Assembly (NCBI GenBank): GCA_947631345.1
Contig: CANRKW010000016.1
Coordinates: 1 to 16,053 of the forward strand
DNA: 16,053 nucleotides
Direction of reading: 5' to 3'
Source of the DNA: an uncultured Bacilli bacterium
GTDB lineage: Bacteria > Bacillota_I > Bacilli_A > RF39 > UBA660
The notes under the pieces are model-generated. The model saw only the letters and a program-made list of their open reading frames with translations, was not told where the DNA came from and searched no databases. Positions 1 through 7,262 of the stretch are shown piece by piece. Numbering within the stretch: the first letter of the stretch is position 1; the number at the start of each line of letters is the position of its first letter. The translations under genes and the position numbers were made by a program.

Positions 1-137
1 ATTACTTCATGTGTCCTTATAGCATAGTCATAGTCATCTGCTGAGGGTCTATTGTATTTAGATATTATAAATAGTGGTAGCACTAAAAGTATGCATAAAA
101 CAATTAGCATAATTTCTACTTTTTTATTTTCTTTCAT
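1..137 (-). CDS. N-terminus of a membrane protein, possibly DUF6056/GtrII-like (partial)
   Basis: Reading leftward from an ATG at 137, 45 codons stay open to the window edge, so the gene is cut off. A strong GGGAGG ribosome-binding site lies at 146-151. The product starts with a short lysine/glutamate-rich tail (MKENKKVE), then one hydrophobic segment at about residues 9-25, then a polar stretch with SADDYDYA at about 32-39. A first membrane helix followed by an Asp-Asp-Tyr-rich extracytoplasmic loop is typical of large polytopic surface-glycan membrane proteins of the DUF6056 or GtrII glucosyltransferase type, where an acidic DDY/DDF motif follows helix 1. Only that similarity and the glycan-locus setting support the family call. 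That it is a real membrane-protein gene is well supported by the RBS and reading frame. It is divergent from the glycosyltransferase gene at 284. Confidence 0.6.
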   Translation of the reverse strand, partial: MKENKKVEIMLIVLCILLVLPLFIISKYNRPSADDYDYAIRTHEV

Positions 138-156
138 AAGTTATTCCTCCCATTAC

Positions 157-185
157 ATAATATCAAAAAAAATTATCAAATTCAA
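157..185 (-). promoter_or_regulatory. candidate promoter for the leftward membrane-protein gene
   Basis: On the minus strand, TTGAAT (180-185) and TATTAT (157-162) are separated by 17 bases. A TG one base before the -10 box gives an extended -10. The predicted start would fall close to the RBS at 146-151, leaving almost no leader, so a site slightly upstream in the AT-rich stretch 186-210 (several TATAAT-like words) is an alternative. Confidence 0.35.
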
Positions 186-231
186 TCAATTATACTATAT
201 ATATTATACCCTTTTTCTTTTTTTAAATAAG

Positions 232-260
232 TTTATTTTTTATTTAACTTATGTTATTAT
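232..260 (+). promoter_or_regulatory. candidate extended -10 promoter for the GT8-GT2 gene
   Basis: TATTAT at 255-260 is preceded by TG at 252-253 (extended -10). A weak -35-like TTTATT at 232-237 sits 17 bases upstream of the -10 box. The ribosome-binding site GGTGG (269-273) and the ATG at 284 follow directly. In an AT-rich gap such matches occur by chance, so this is a moderate call. No other gene lies in 138-283. Confidence 0.35.
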
Positions 261-283
261 AAATATGTGGTGGTGATTTATAT

Positions 284-2167
284 ATGAAAAAGAAAAAAGT
301 GGCTTTAGTATTTGGTATAACTTCTAATTATACATTTGCACTTGCCAATACTTTAATAGGTTTACTTGAAACTAATAAAAAATTTTGGGATGATATAATA
401 GTATACTATGATGAGATGAATGAAAATGATATAGTGGCATTAAACAAAATTACTCCTATAAATTTTGTTAAATTTGGAAATTTGTTAGATTCTGCTAATA
501 TTTCTAAAAGTTTATTACAAAAATATTCTATTGCAACTATGTATAGATATAAATGTTTCGATTTACTTAAAGAATATGAGTGTGTTATATGGAATGATGT
601 TGACATATTAATAACTGGGGACATTAGTGGTTTAGTAGAATATGGTAAAAAGTCTGGGTTTGCTGCTACTTTATCAAATGCTAACTTTTGTGTTGAAGCC
701 AATTTTAATTCATTAATTGATGGCTATGATATGCTTAGAACTACTTATAATGCTGGTATGCTAGTATTAAGAGATAATTTAAAAGATTATGATAAAATGT
801 GTAGTTGGTGTATTGATAAAACAATAGAATATGCTAATATTTTAAGATGGCCTGATCAAGGAATACTAAATTTATTAATTCAAGAATTTAAAATAGAAGC
901 AGAAAATATAGATATTTTAAAGTATTGTTGTCATCCTAATTTAGTAGATGAAAATAAAGACGTTAAAATAGTACATGCATATGGAGATAAAAAATTTTGG
1001 AATGACCTCGGTTATAAAGAGAAATTTCCTGAGTGGTCAGAATATAATGATAGATGGTTAAATTTAGTAAATAGCAATATAGATGAAAGTTTACCTTTAG
1101 TTTCTTGTATAATGAGTGTTTATAAAAGAACACAATATTTAGAGGAATCTATTAGTAGTATTTTAAATCAAACATATACAAATCTTGAAATTGTATTTGT
1201 AATAGAAAAATCTGATAATCAAGAGGAAATAGAAAAAATACTAAAAGACTTTAAAGATCCTAGAATTAAAATTATTAAAAATAAAGAAAGACTTGGTTTT
1301 GCAGAAAGTCTTAATGTTGCTATTAAAAATTCAAAAGGAAAATATTTAGCAAGAATGGATGATGATGATATATCTCTTCCTACCAGGTTTGCTGTTCAAG
1401 TTCCATTTATGGAAAGTCATACAGATATTGGTATTTGTGGAACTGGGGCTAGATTTTTTGGAGAAAGTACTGATATTATTCCAACTGAAACTGACCCAGA
1501 AAAACTAAAAGTTATAACTTTAATGAGAACTCCTTTTGTACATCCTAGTGTAATGATGAGAAAAGACTTAATAGTTAAATACAATTTATATTATGACTCT
1601 AATTACTTTACTGAAGACTATGAATTATGGAGTAGGGCTATTAAATATTTTCCTATTGCAAATATTAATCAAATTTTACTTTTATATCGTGCAGGAAATG
1701 AAGACGCTTTAACAAATTCTATTAATGATGAAAAAATACATAATAGTCATTTAAAAATTATGTCTAATCAATTTAAAGAATATTTGGGTTGTGAAATGAG
1801 TTATGATGAACTTCAATTATTACAAGGTAGAAAATGGATTTCAGAAAACTTTAATAATTTTAAAGCATTAGATGAAAAATTAGATAAAACAATAGAAAAA
1901 GTTATAAACTTAAATAAAGAAAAACACTTTTATAATCAAAGTACTTTAGTAGAAGTTATATATCAAGAAAGAAAAGGTATTGTAAAAAAAGGTTCTTTAT
2001 TTAAAAGAATTATTATGAAAATAGTTTTACCTTTTTACTCATTTGGTATGAGGAAAGTAGATAAAAGAATTGCTTTTAATGAGAAAAACTTAATGAAAGA
2101 TTTAAATATGAGATTTAAAGAATTAGATAATAGAATTAAAAAATTAGAGCAAAAGAAAAACGAATAG
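284..2167 (+). CDS. two-domain glycosyltransferase, GT8-like plus GT2
   Basis: The product probably adds two sugars, or a disaccharide unit, to a growing surface glycan on the cytoplasmic side of the membrane. Residues 5 to about 260 look like a family-8 retaining glycosyltransferase: a DVD metal-binding motif at 105-107, NAGM at 156-159, DQ at 191-192 and HAYGDKKFW from 231, matching the LgtC-type His/Gly/Lys ending. Residues 270 to about 480 are a family-2 domain: VSCIMSVY start, MDDDD at 358-362, HPSVMMRK at 420-427 and EDYELW at 444-449 as the likely catalytic-base region. The last 70 residues hold a basic, hydrophobic segment and a lysine/glutamate-rich coiled coil, plausible for membrane docking or oligomerisation. 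No signal peptide is visible. It is the only rightward gene here. The RBS GGTGG lies 10 bases before the ATG. Donor and acceptor sugars cannot be read from sequence. Confidence 0.88.
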   Translation: MKKKKVALVFGITSNYTFALANTLIGLLETNKKFWDDIIVYYDEMNENDIVALNKITPINFVKFGNLLDSANISKSLLQKYSIATMYRYKCFDLLKEYECVIWNDVDILITGDISGLVEYGKKSGFAATLSNANFCVEANFNSLIDGYDMLRTTYNAGMLVLRDNLKDYDKMCSWCIDKTIEYANILRWPDQGILNLLIQEFKIEAENIDILKYCCHPNLVDENKDVKIVHAYGDKKFWNDLGYKEKFPEWSEYNDRWLNLVNSNIDESLPLVSCIMSVYKRTQYLEESISSILNQTYTNLEIVFVIEKSDNQEEIEKILKDFKDPRIKIIKNKERLGFAESLNVAIKNSKGKYLARMDDDDISLPTRFAVQVPFMESHTDIGICGTGARFFGESTDIIPTETDPEKLKVITLMRTPFVHPSVMMRKDLIVKYNLYYDSNYFTEDYELWSRAIKYFPIANINQILLLYRAGNEDALTNSINDEKIHNSHLKIMSNQFKEYLGCEMSYDELQLLQGRKWISENFNNFKALDEKLDKTIEKVINLNKEKHFYNQSTLVEVIYQERKGIVKKGSLFKRIIMKIVLPFYSFGMRKVDKRIAFNEKNLMKDLNMRFKELDNRIKKLEQKKNE

Positions 2168-2188
2168 AAATTAATCTATTCATTTTTT
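2162..2188. terminator. bidirectional terminator between convergent genes
   Basis: A 7-bp stem (2162-2168 with 2175-2181, GAATAGA/TCTATTC) encloses a 6-base loop. T6 at 2183-2188 follows on the plus strand, and a run of T's (T5, C, T4) follows on the minus strand. The left arm contains the TAG stop of the GT8-GT2 gene, and the plus-strand T tract overlaps the TAA stop of gmhA. The stem is AT-rich, so efficiency may be modest. Confidence 0.6.
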
Positions 2189-2792
2189 AATGTTTATCAT
2201 TTATGTTATTTCCTGTTATTTCATTTTTAGTTAAATAGTTATAGAATATTTTCATCATCATATGATCAAATGTCATATGTAAGTCTTCCGATATTTGCAT
2301 GTCCATTTCATCTACGTGCATTTTGTAGTCTGCCATTTCTTTTAACTTTCCACCATTATAGCCAGTTATGCCTAGTACTTTTACTCCACAATTTTTTGCA
2401 TATTCTGCTGCTTTTAATACGTTTTTCGAGTTACCACTTCCAGATATACCGATAAATAAATCATTTGGAGTTATTTTATTTACTAATTGAAATTTAAATA
2501 TTTCATCATAGCCTATATCATTTGCAATAGCCATTATAGTAGATACATTATCATTTAAACAATAAAAATTAAATTTTTTATCTACATATTCACTAATTCC
2601 TTTATTAAAGTCATTTTGCATATGGCTTGCAGTTGAAGCAGAACCACCATTACCACATACATAAATTGTTCCACCATTTAAATATGTTTCATATATAGCA
2701 TTCATTGATTCATTTAATTCATCTAAATTGAATCTTTTAATACATTCCATTTCCCTTTCATAATATTCTTTAATTGCTTTTTTAAAATCCAT
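2187..2792 (-). CDS. gmhA: sedoheptulose 7-phosphate isomerase (phosphoheptose isomerase)
   Basis: This is a cytoplasmic SIS-domain enzyme that converts D-sedoheptulose 7-phosphate to D-glycero-D-manno-heptose 7-phosphate, the first step of activated heptose synthesis. The 201-residue length suits GmhA (about 190-200). Visible motifs are CGNGGSAS at 46-53 and SGSGNS at 117-122 (phosphate-binding loops of the SIS fold), SHMQND around 56-61, and a Q/E/H-rich stretch with E169, H172 and H177 where GmhA carries its metal and catalytic residues. It is the last gene of the heptose operon, 11 bases after the HddC-GmhB gene, with RBS AAGGAG before the ATG. The companion kinase, phosphatase and guanylyltransferase genes make the assignment firm over other SIS-domain isomerases. 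Confidence 0.93.
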   Translation of the reverse strand: MDFKKAIKEYYEREMECIKRFNLDELNESMNAIYETYLNGGTIYVCGNGGSASTASHMQNDFNKGISEYVDKKFNFYCLNDNVSTIMAIANDIGYDEIFKFQLVNKITPNDLFIGISGSGNSKNVLKAAEYAKNCGVKVLGITGYNGGKLKEMADYKMHVDEMDMQISEDLHMTFDHMMMKIFYNYLTKNEITGNNINDKH

Positions 2793-2803
2793 AAATTCTC
2801 CTT

Positions 2804-4105
2804 TTATTTTTTTAATATTAATTTTACTGCATCAAATAAGTCATCACACACCATTTCAGGTTTTACATCATATTTATTGTCCATACCTTTTTCACCAGTT
2901 TTTACTAAAATACTATGCATATTTAAGTTTTCTGCTAATTTTATATCTGTAGTAGTGTCTCCTATCATATATGAAGAAGTTAAATCTATATTATAATCTT
3001 TTACTGCTTTTTCTATTAAACCAGTATTAGGTTTTCTACAATTACATTTTATTTTTAATTCTTTTACTTCACCAGCAAAACCACTGTCTGGATGATGTGG
3101 GCAGTAGTATAAGTCATCTATATATGCACCTTTTTCACCTAAAAGAGTATATAACCTTTTATGTATTTCATCTAACCCACTTACAGTTACTTCTCCTCTT
3201 GCAATTACTGGTTGATTAGTTATTACTATACAAAGGTATTCACTATTATTAATTAATTTTATAGCTTCTGCTGTATTTTTTATAAGTTTTAAGTCTTCTT
3301 TTTTTCTTAAAAATCCTACATATTCATTTATAGTACCATCTCTATCTATAAATATACATTTTTGTTTATTAGATAAGTTTCTTTTTTCACATAATCCATT
3401 ATTATAATCATTATTTACGCTTTCATATCTTTCAGGAGTACCCATATCTTTTACATATTCAGTTGATTTATATGAATAAACTTTTTCTTTTTCTAACATT
3501 TTTTCTATTATATCATGTTCTAAAGATAATTTAACTGGTTCATTTATATAATTAAATATTTTAGGACTAAAAATATAAATTCCTGAATTAACTAAATTAT
3601 TATAGTCATAATTTCTTATATTAGTTTTTTTATCAAACTTTAATACTAAATTATTTATATCTGTTACTATTAAATCACTATCAAAAGGATGACTATTTGG
3701 GTGTGATAAAATTGTTACATCATTTTTATTTTCTTTATGTACATTTATCATTTTATTAAAATCTACACTTAAAAATACATCTCCAAATATTAATATAAAA
3801 TCATCTTTTATTTCGTCCTTTAAATAATATAAAGACCCTGCTGTTCCTAGTGGTTTATTTTCATCTTCTTTAATATATTTAATTTTTATATTAAAGTTTT
3901 CTCCATCCTTAAAGTATTCTTTTATTTTATCTCCAAGGTGTCCAATTATCAAAATTATTTCATCAATATTTGATTTTTTTAATGAATTTATTTGGTGTTC
4001 TAATATAGGTTTTCCACCAACTTTTAGCATTGGCTTTGGAATTTCATCTTGTGTTATTGAAGAAATTCTTGTGCCTTTTCCACCTGCCATTATTACTGCT
4101 TTCAT
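2804..4105 (-). CDS. fusion of heptose-1-phosphate guanylyltransferase and heptose-bisphosphate phosphatase (HddC-GmhB)
   Basis: This is a two-enzyme polypeptide. Residues 1 to about 235 are a sugar-1-phosphate nucleotidyltransferase: MAGGKGTR at 6-13, PKPM at 23-26, and FGD at 107-109 for metal binding. In this operon it should join D-glycero-alpha-D-manno-heptose 1-phosphate to GMP (HddC role). Residues about 248-433 are a HAD phosphatase of the GmhB type: FIDRDGT with D254 and D256, TNQ at 295-297, zinc ligands C335, H337, C354 and C356, then RKP, and GDTTTD at 382-387. GmhB removes the 7-phosphate from heptose 1,7-bisphosphate. The two steps are consecutive, although the later enzyme is N-terminal. 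Separate hddC and gmhB products are about 230 and 180 residues, so both halves look complete. The gene starts 7 bases after the epimerase stop, with AGGTGA as RBS. Guanine rather than adenine specificity is inferred from the HddA partner. Confidence 0.9.
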   Translation of the reverse strand: MKAVIMAGGKGTRISSITQDEIPKPMLKVGGKPILEHQINSLKKSNIDEIILIIGHLGDKIKEYFKDGENFNIKIKYIKEDENKPLGTAGSLYYLKDEIKDDFILIFGDVFLSVDFNKMINVHKENKNDVTILSHPNSHPFDSDLIVTDINNLVLKFDKKTNIRNYDYNNLVNSGIYIFSPKIFNYINEPVKLSLEHDIIEKMLEKEKVYSYKSTEYVKDMGTPERYESVNNDYNNGLCEKRNLSNKQKCIFIDRDGTINEYVGFLRKKEDLKLIKNTAEAIKLINNSEYLCIVITNQPVIARGEVTVSGLDEIHKRLYTLLGEKGAYIDDLYYCPHHPDSGFAGEVKELKIKCNCRKPNTGLIEKAVKDYNIDLTSSYMIGDTTTDIKLAENLNMHSILVKTGEKGMDNKYDVKPEMVCDDLFDAVKLILKK

Positions 4106-4112
4106 ATTTCAC

Positions 4113-5048
4113 CTATTTTATATTTCTTACTGTTAATCTTACGGCTTCATTTGAAGTATGAGTACTAGTCCAACCAGTGTTGTGTATTTTTGTTAAATCA
4201 AATTCAAATTTTGGTACGTCACCTTTCCAGCCAACAGACCCACCTGTAAAATTATACTTAACATTTTTATAACCTAATTCTTCACATACTATATCTGCTA
4301 TTTCTTTTACTGAAGTTGATGAATTAACACCTATATTATATACTTCAACACCTTTTTTAATGTCTTTAGTCATAAGCATTATTACATCTATTAAATCAAG
4401 TACATAAATATATGGTTTATTTTGAGTACCATCTCCTAATATTTCTAATTCACTTGGGTTACTTTCTAATTTTCTTTTAAAGTCATATATAACGCCATGA
4501 GTTAAACTAGGTCCAATAACATTAGGAAACCTAAATATCATTGTATGTAAATCATTCATATAAGTATATGCTGATATAAAACTTTCACTTGCAAATTTGG
4601 CTGCTCCATAATATGATATTGGTTTTAATCCACCTAAATCTTCTGTTAATTTTACTCCTAGACGCTCGCCATAAATAGCAGAAGTTGATGAAAAGAATAG
4701 ATTTTTTATATTATTTCTTCTCATTAATTCTAATACACTATAAGTAGTCATAAAAGTATCATTATAGTCAACACTTGGATTTTTTCCACCTTTTTGTATG
4801 TCTGAATTTGCTGCTAGATGATATACTATATCAAATTCTTCATCTTTAAAAGTATTACAAAATTCTTCTGTATTATTTATATCTATTTCATAAAATTTAT
4901 AATTAGTATTATTTTCAAATTTTTCTACATTTTCTCTTTTTCCTAATGTAAAATTATCTACACATATTACAGTGTTACCTTCTTTTAATAATCTTTCTAT
5001 TAAGTGTGAAGCAATAAAACCTGCTCCTCCAGTTACTAAACATTTCAT
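4113..5048 (-). CDS. NAD-dependent sugar-nucleotide epimerase/dehydratase (extended SDR)
   Basis: This is an extended short-chain dehydrogenase of the UDP-glucose 4-epimerase type, 311 residues. It has the Rossmann motif TGGAGFIASH at 6-15 (the usual glycine before Ser-His is alanine), D31 for NAD ribose, HLAA at 77-80, SST at 120-122, and the catalytic pair Y147 and K151 (YxxxK). PNVIGP at 175-180 and GDGTQNKPYIYVLD further on are typical of nucleotide-sugar epimerases. It sits between hddA and the HddC-GmhB gene with gaps of 14 and 7 bases, so it most likely alters GDP-heptose or a related nucleotide sugar (4-epimerisation, oxidation or dehydration). UDP-sugar epimerisation for another residue of the glycan is possible. 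The exact reaction is not determined by the motifs. RBS AAAGGAAG precedes the ATG. Confidence 0.85.
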   Translation of the reverse strand: MKCLVTGGAGFIASHLIERLLKEGNTVICVDNFTLGKRENVEKFENNTNYKFYEIDINNTEEFCNTFKDEEFDIVYHLAANSDIQKGGKNPSVDYNDTFMTTYSVLELMRRNNIKNLFFSSTSAIYGERLGVKLTEDLGGLKPISYYGAAKFASESFISAYTYMNDLHTMIFRFPNVIGPSLTHGVIYDFKRKLESNPSELEILGDGTQNKPYIYVLDLIDVIMLMTKDIKKGVEVYNIGVNSSTSVKEIADIVCEELGYKNVKYNFTGGSVGWKGDVPKFEFDLTKIHNTGWTSTHTSNEAVRLTVRNIK

Positions 5049-5062
5049 ATTTTTCTTCCTTT

Positions 5063-6040
5063 CTAACTTACAAATATTACAGTTGTTCCTTGATGATCAA
5101 ACTTAAATTCCATTTCTTTTAAATCTTTCATCGCTTCTCTAAATTTTGGTTGATTTTCTTCTTTTACATAGAATAAGAAGAAACCACTTCCTCCAGCACC
5201 TAGTATTTTTCCTCCCATTGCCCCGTTTTCTATTGCTTTGTTATATATTTTGTCAAATTCATTATTTGATATACCATTTGCTAGAGTTTTTTTGATTTTC
5301 CAGTTTTCATCTAGTATTCTTCCCACTGCGTCAATATTATTATGCTCTAATTCGTATTTTAGTTCATGAGTAAGTTCTACTATTCTTTTTTGTCCTTCTT
5401 CTTTTTCTTTTGCATTTACCATGTTTTTTGATTGTTCTTTTAAAATTTCAGAAGCGCTGTGTTCACCTCCTACATAAAGCATTATTAGATTTTTTTCTAA
5501 ACTATTATATGCTTCTTTACTAAGTAATATAGGTTCTACAAATACACTGCCATCTTTGTTAAATTCATAATAATTAAGTCCACCAAAAGCGGCTGCATAT
5601 TGGTCTTGCTTACCTATTGGATTACCTAATTTGTTTATTTCCATATCACAAGCCATTTCTGCTACTTCTTGTTTAGATATATATTCACGCTTATGACATT
5701 TTAAATTTTTTATAAGGCCTACTGTGAAAGCACTTGATGAGCCAAGTCCTGTTCCACTAGGTATATCTGCAATAGATGTTATTTCTAAGCCTTCTAATCC
5801 TTCTTCTTTTAAACATTCTCTAAATATACTATGTTCAATTTTATTAATGTCATTTACTATTTCTGTTTTAGAGTATTTTAGTACGGTTTGGTGTTTGTCA
5901 AAAGATGGATGACTAGTAATATACATATACTTTTTTATAGTTGTACTTATTACACAACCACCATTTTTTTCATAAAACGCTGGTAAATCACTTCCACCAC
6001 CACATAAACTTACTCTAAATGGAGTTTTAGTTATTATCAT
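5063..6040 (-). CDS. hddA: D-glycero-alpha-D-manno-heptose 7-phosphate kinase
   Basis: This is a GHMP-family kinase that phosphorylates C1 of heptose 7-phosphate using ATP, giving the alpha-1,7-bisphosphate that commits flux to GDP-heptose rather than ADP-heptose. The N-terminus has the family pattern TPFRVSLCGGGSDLP (6-20). The ATP loop PSGTGLGSSSA is at 94-104, and the C-terminal GHMP motif GKILGAGGSGF is at 277-287. The 325-residue length is close to HddA proteins, which are about 340. It is the first gene of the heptose operon. Its RBS (AAAGGAAAA) is weaker than those of its neighbours. No clear -10/-35 pair is visible upstream in 6041-6240, so the promoter is unresolved and readthrough from the exporter unit is possible. 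Confidence 0.9.
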   Translation of the reverse strand: MIITKTPFRVSLCGGGSDLPAFYEKNGGCVISTTIKKYMYITSHPSFDKHQTVLKYSKTEIVNDINKIEHSIFRECLKEEGLEGLEITSIADIPSGTGLGSSSAFTVGLIKNLKCHKREYISKQEVAEMACDMEINKLGNPIGKQDQYAAAFGGLNYYEFNKDGSVFVEPILLSKEAYNSLEKNLIMLYVGGEHSASEILKEQSKNMVNAKEKEEGQKRIVELTHELKYELEHNNIDAVGRILDENWKIKKTLANGISNNEFDKIYNKAIENGAMGGKILGAGGSGFFLFYVKEENQPKFREAMKDLKEMEFKFDHQGTTVIFVS

Positions 6041-6077
6041 AATTTTTCCTTTCTTATTTATTTCTAATTTAATTTTA

Positions 6078-6233
6078 CTAAATTTCTTTATAAAAGTCTA
6101 TATTGTTTTGTATAGTGACAATTTGGGTAATTACTTTCTTCTTTTTGCAACTTAACTCAACCTCTATTAATCCTTTGTTTTCTCTTAATTCCTCTTTTAA
6201 AAAGAGTAATTTATATTTTGTAGTTTTTATAAA
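6078..6233 (-). pseudogene. possible gene remnant: 51 open codons without a start
   Basis: Reading leftward from 6233, 51 sense codons run to a TAG at 6080-6078, with an in-frame TAA directly before the open stretch and no ATG, GTG or TTG start. The translation contains a lysine/glutamate-rich, non-repetitive segment (for example LRENKGLIEVELSCKKKK) and ends in NNIDFYKEI. The strand is purine-rich like the true genes around it. It looks like the C-terminal tail of a lost gene lying just upstream of hddA. In DNA this AT-rich a chance open frame of this length is possible, and I do not recognise a family. The remainder of the gap 6041-6299 holds only the terminator at 6245-6270 and a small palindrome at 6280-6292. 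Confidence 0.3.
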
Positions 6234-6244
6234 TTATTGTACAG

Positions 6245-6270
6245 AAAAAGAGTAAGATTTTCTCTTACTC
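6245..6270 (-). terminator. terminator of the ABC transporter/GT2 unit
   Basis: On the minus strand an 8-bp stem (GAGTAAGA/TCTTACTC, arms 6263-6270 and 6250-6257) with a 5-base loop is followed by T5 (6249-6245). It lies 30 bases past the stop of the GT2 gene and separates it from the heptose operon. Confidence 0.75.
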
Positions 6271-6299
6271 AACTTCACACTAGAAATTCTAGAGCCTTA

Positions 6300-7262
6300 C
6301 TATAACTTTATTAATACTTCTCCTATAGTTTTATAATATAATTTAGGATTTATTTTTAATAGTAATTTCTTTATTTTTTCTTTTAGACTTTTATTTTTTA
6401 AATAATTATAATAACCTTTATCTTTTATAACTTTTAGATATTTTTTATAATCATCTTTTTTTAAATTAACTATATTATATATTAATGAATTTGTAACAAA
6501 AGACATAAATGTTATATCACTGTTAATAAGATTCTTTTTTAAAAATTCGGCTTGTTCTAACATATCATTTATTCTTTTTATTTTATTTTCATAATTACTA
6601 TTCATTAAACTACCATTTCTATAAACATAATTATAACCTATATAAGAAATTGACTTTACTTTTTTAGATTTACTAATTATTAATGGAGTTAGACCAAAGT
6701 CTTCTGCTACATGATATTCCATATATTTAAAATTATACTTTTTCCAAAAACTAGTTTTATATAGATAACACCAAGCATTTTCAATATAATAATATTTTGA
6801 AATATAATTAAAAGCAACATCTCCTGTTGTTACATCAAATGGTTTTTCTTCATGTTTTATTACTTTTTTATCTATTATATCTTGTACTTGAAATCTTATT
6901 ATATCAGCATTACATTTATTTATTTCTTCATTTAATACTTTTAATAAATCTAATTCTAAAAAATCATCACTATCTAAAAATAATATATAATCTCCTGTAA
7001 CTTTTTTTAGACCGATATTTCTTGCTTTAGATAGCCCTGTTTTTTCTTCTTTAATTTTAATTATTCTTTTATCTAACTTAATATAATCATCTAATATTTT
7101 TTCTGAAGAATCACTACATTTATCACAAACTGCTATTACTTCAAAATTATTATATGTTTGATTTATAAGTGAATCTAAACATTTTTTTAAATACTTTTCT
7201 ACATTATAAATAGGTACAATTATACTAAATTTATTATCCCATTTGTTTTTTATAGTATTCAT
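6300..7262 (-). CDS. family-2 glycosyltransferase
   Basis: This is a cytoplasmic inverting glycosyltransferase with GT-A fold, probably adding one sugar to the surface glycan exported by the adjacent transporter. With the ATG at 7262 the protein has 320 residues. FSIIVPIYNVEKYLKKCLDSLINQTY marks the nucleotide-binding start at about 12-37, GLSKARNIGL is at 76-85, DSDD (metal binding) is at 97-100, and VAEDFGLTP holds the likely catalytic acidic pair. The C-terminal 60 residues are very lysine-rich with no membrane helix. I chose ATG 7262 because AGAGG lies 6 bases upstream (7269-7273). A TTG at 7286 would add eight residues but has no clear RBS. The start lies inside the end of the ABC ATPase gene (29-base overlap), implying translational coupling. 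The donor sugar is unknown. Confidence 0.88.
   Translation of the reverse strand: MNTIKNKWDNKFSIIVPIYNVEKYLKKCLDSLINQTYNNFEVIAVCDKCSDSSEKILDDYIKLDKRIIKIKEEKTGLSKARNIGLKKVTGDYILFLDSDDFLELDLLKVLNEEINKCNADIIRFQVQDIIDKKVIKHEEKPFDVTTGDVAFNYISKYYYIENAWCYLYKTSFWKKYNFKYMEYHVAEDFGLTPLIISKSKKVKSISYIGYNYVYRNGSLMNSNYENKIKRINDMLEQAEFLKKNLINSDITFMSFVTNSLIYNIVNLKKDDYKKYLKVIKDKGYYNYLKNKSLKEKIKKLLLKINPKLYYKTIGEVLIKL

Noticed and set aside
52..276. 74-codon rightward open frame at the left edge
   Set aside because: It is antisense to the membrane-protein gene and then runs through the AT-rich promoter gap, with no RBS and low-complexity isoleucine/phenylalanine/tyrosine composition.
6041..6240. A promoter for the heptose operon
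   Set aside because: I looked for -35/-10 pairs with 16-18 base spacing and found only poor matches (for example TTGTCA with a 13-base spacing to TATAGA), so none is listed.
6280..6292. 13-base inverted repeat CTAGAA/TTCTAG just after the GT2 gene
   Set aside because: The arms are six bases with a one-base spacer and no T tract. It is too short to call a site and may be chance.
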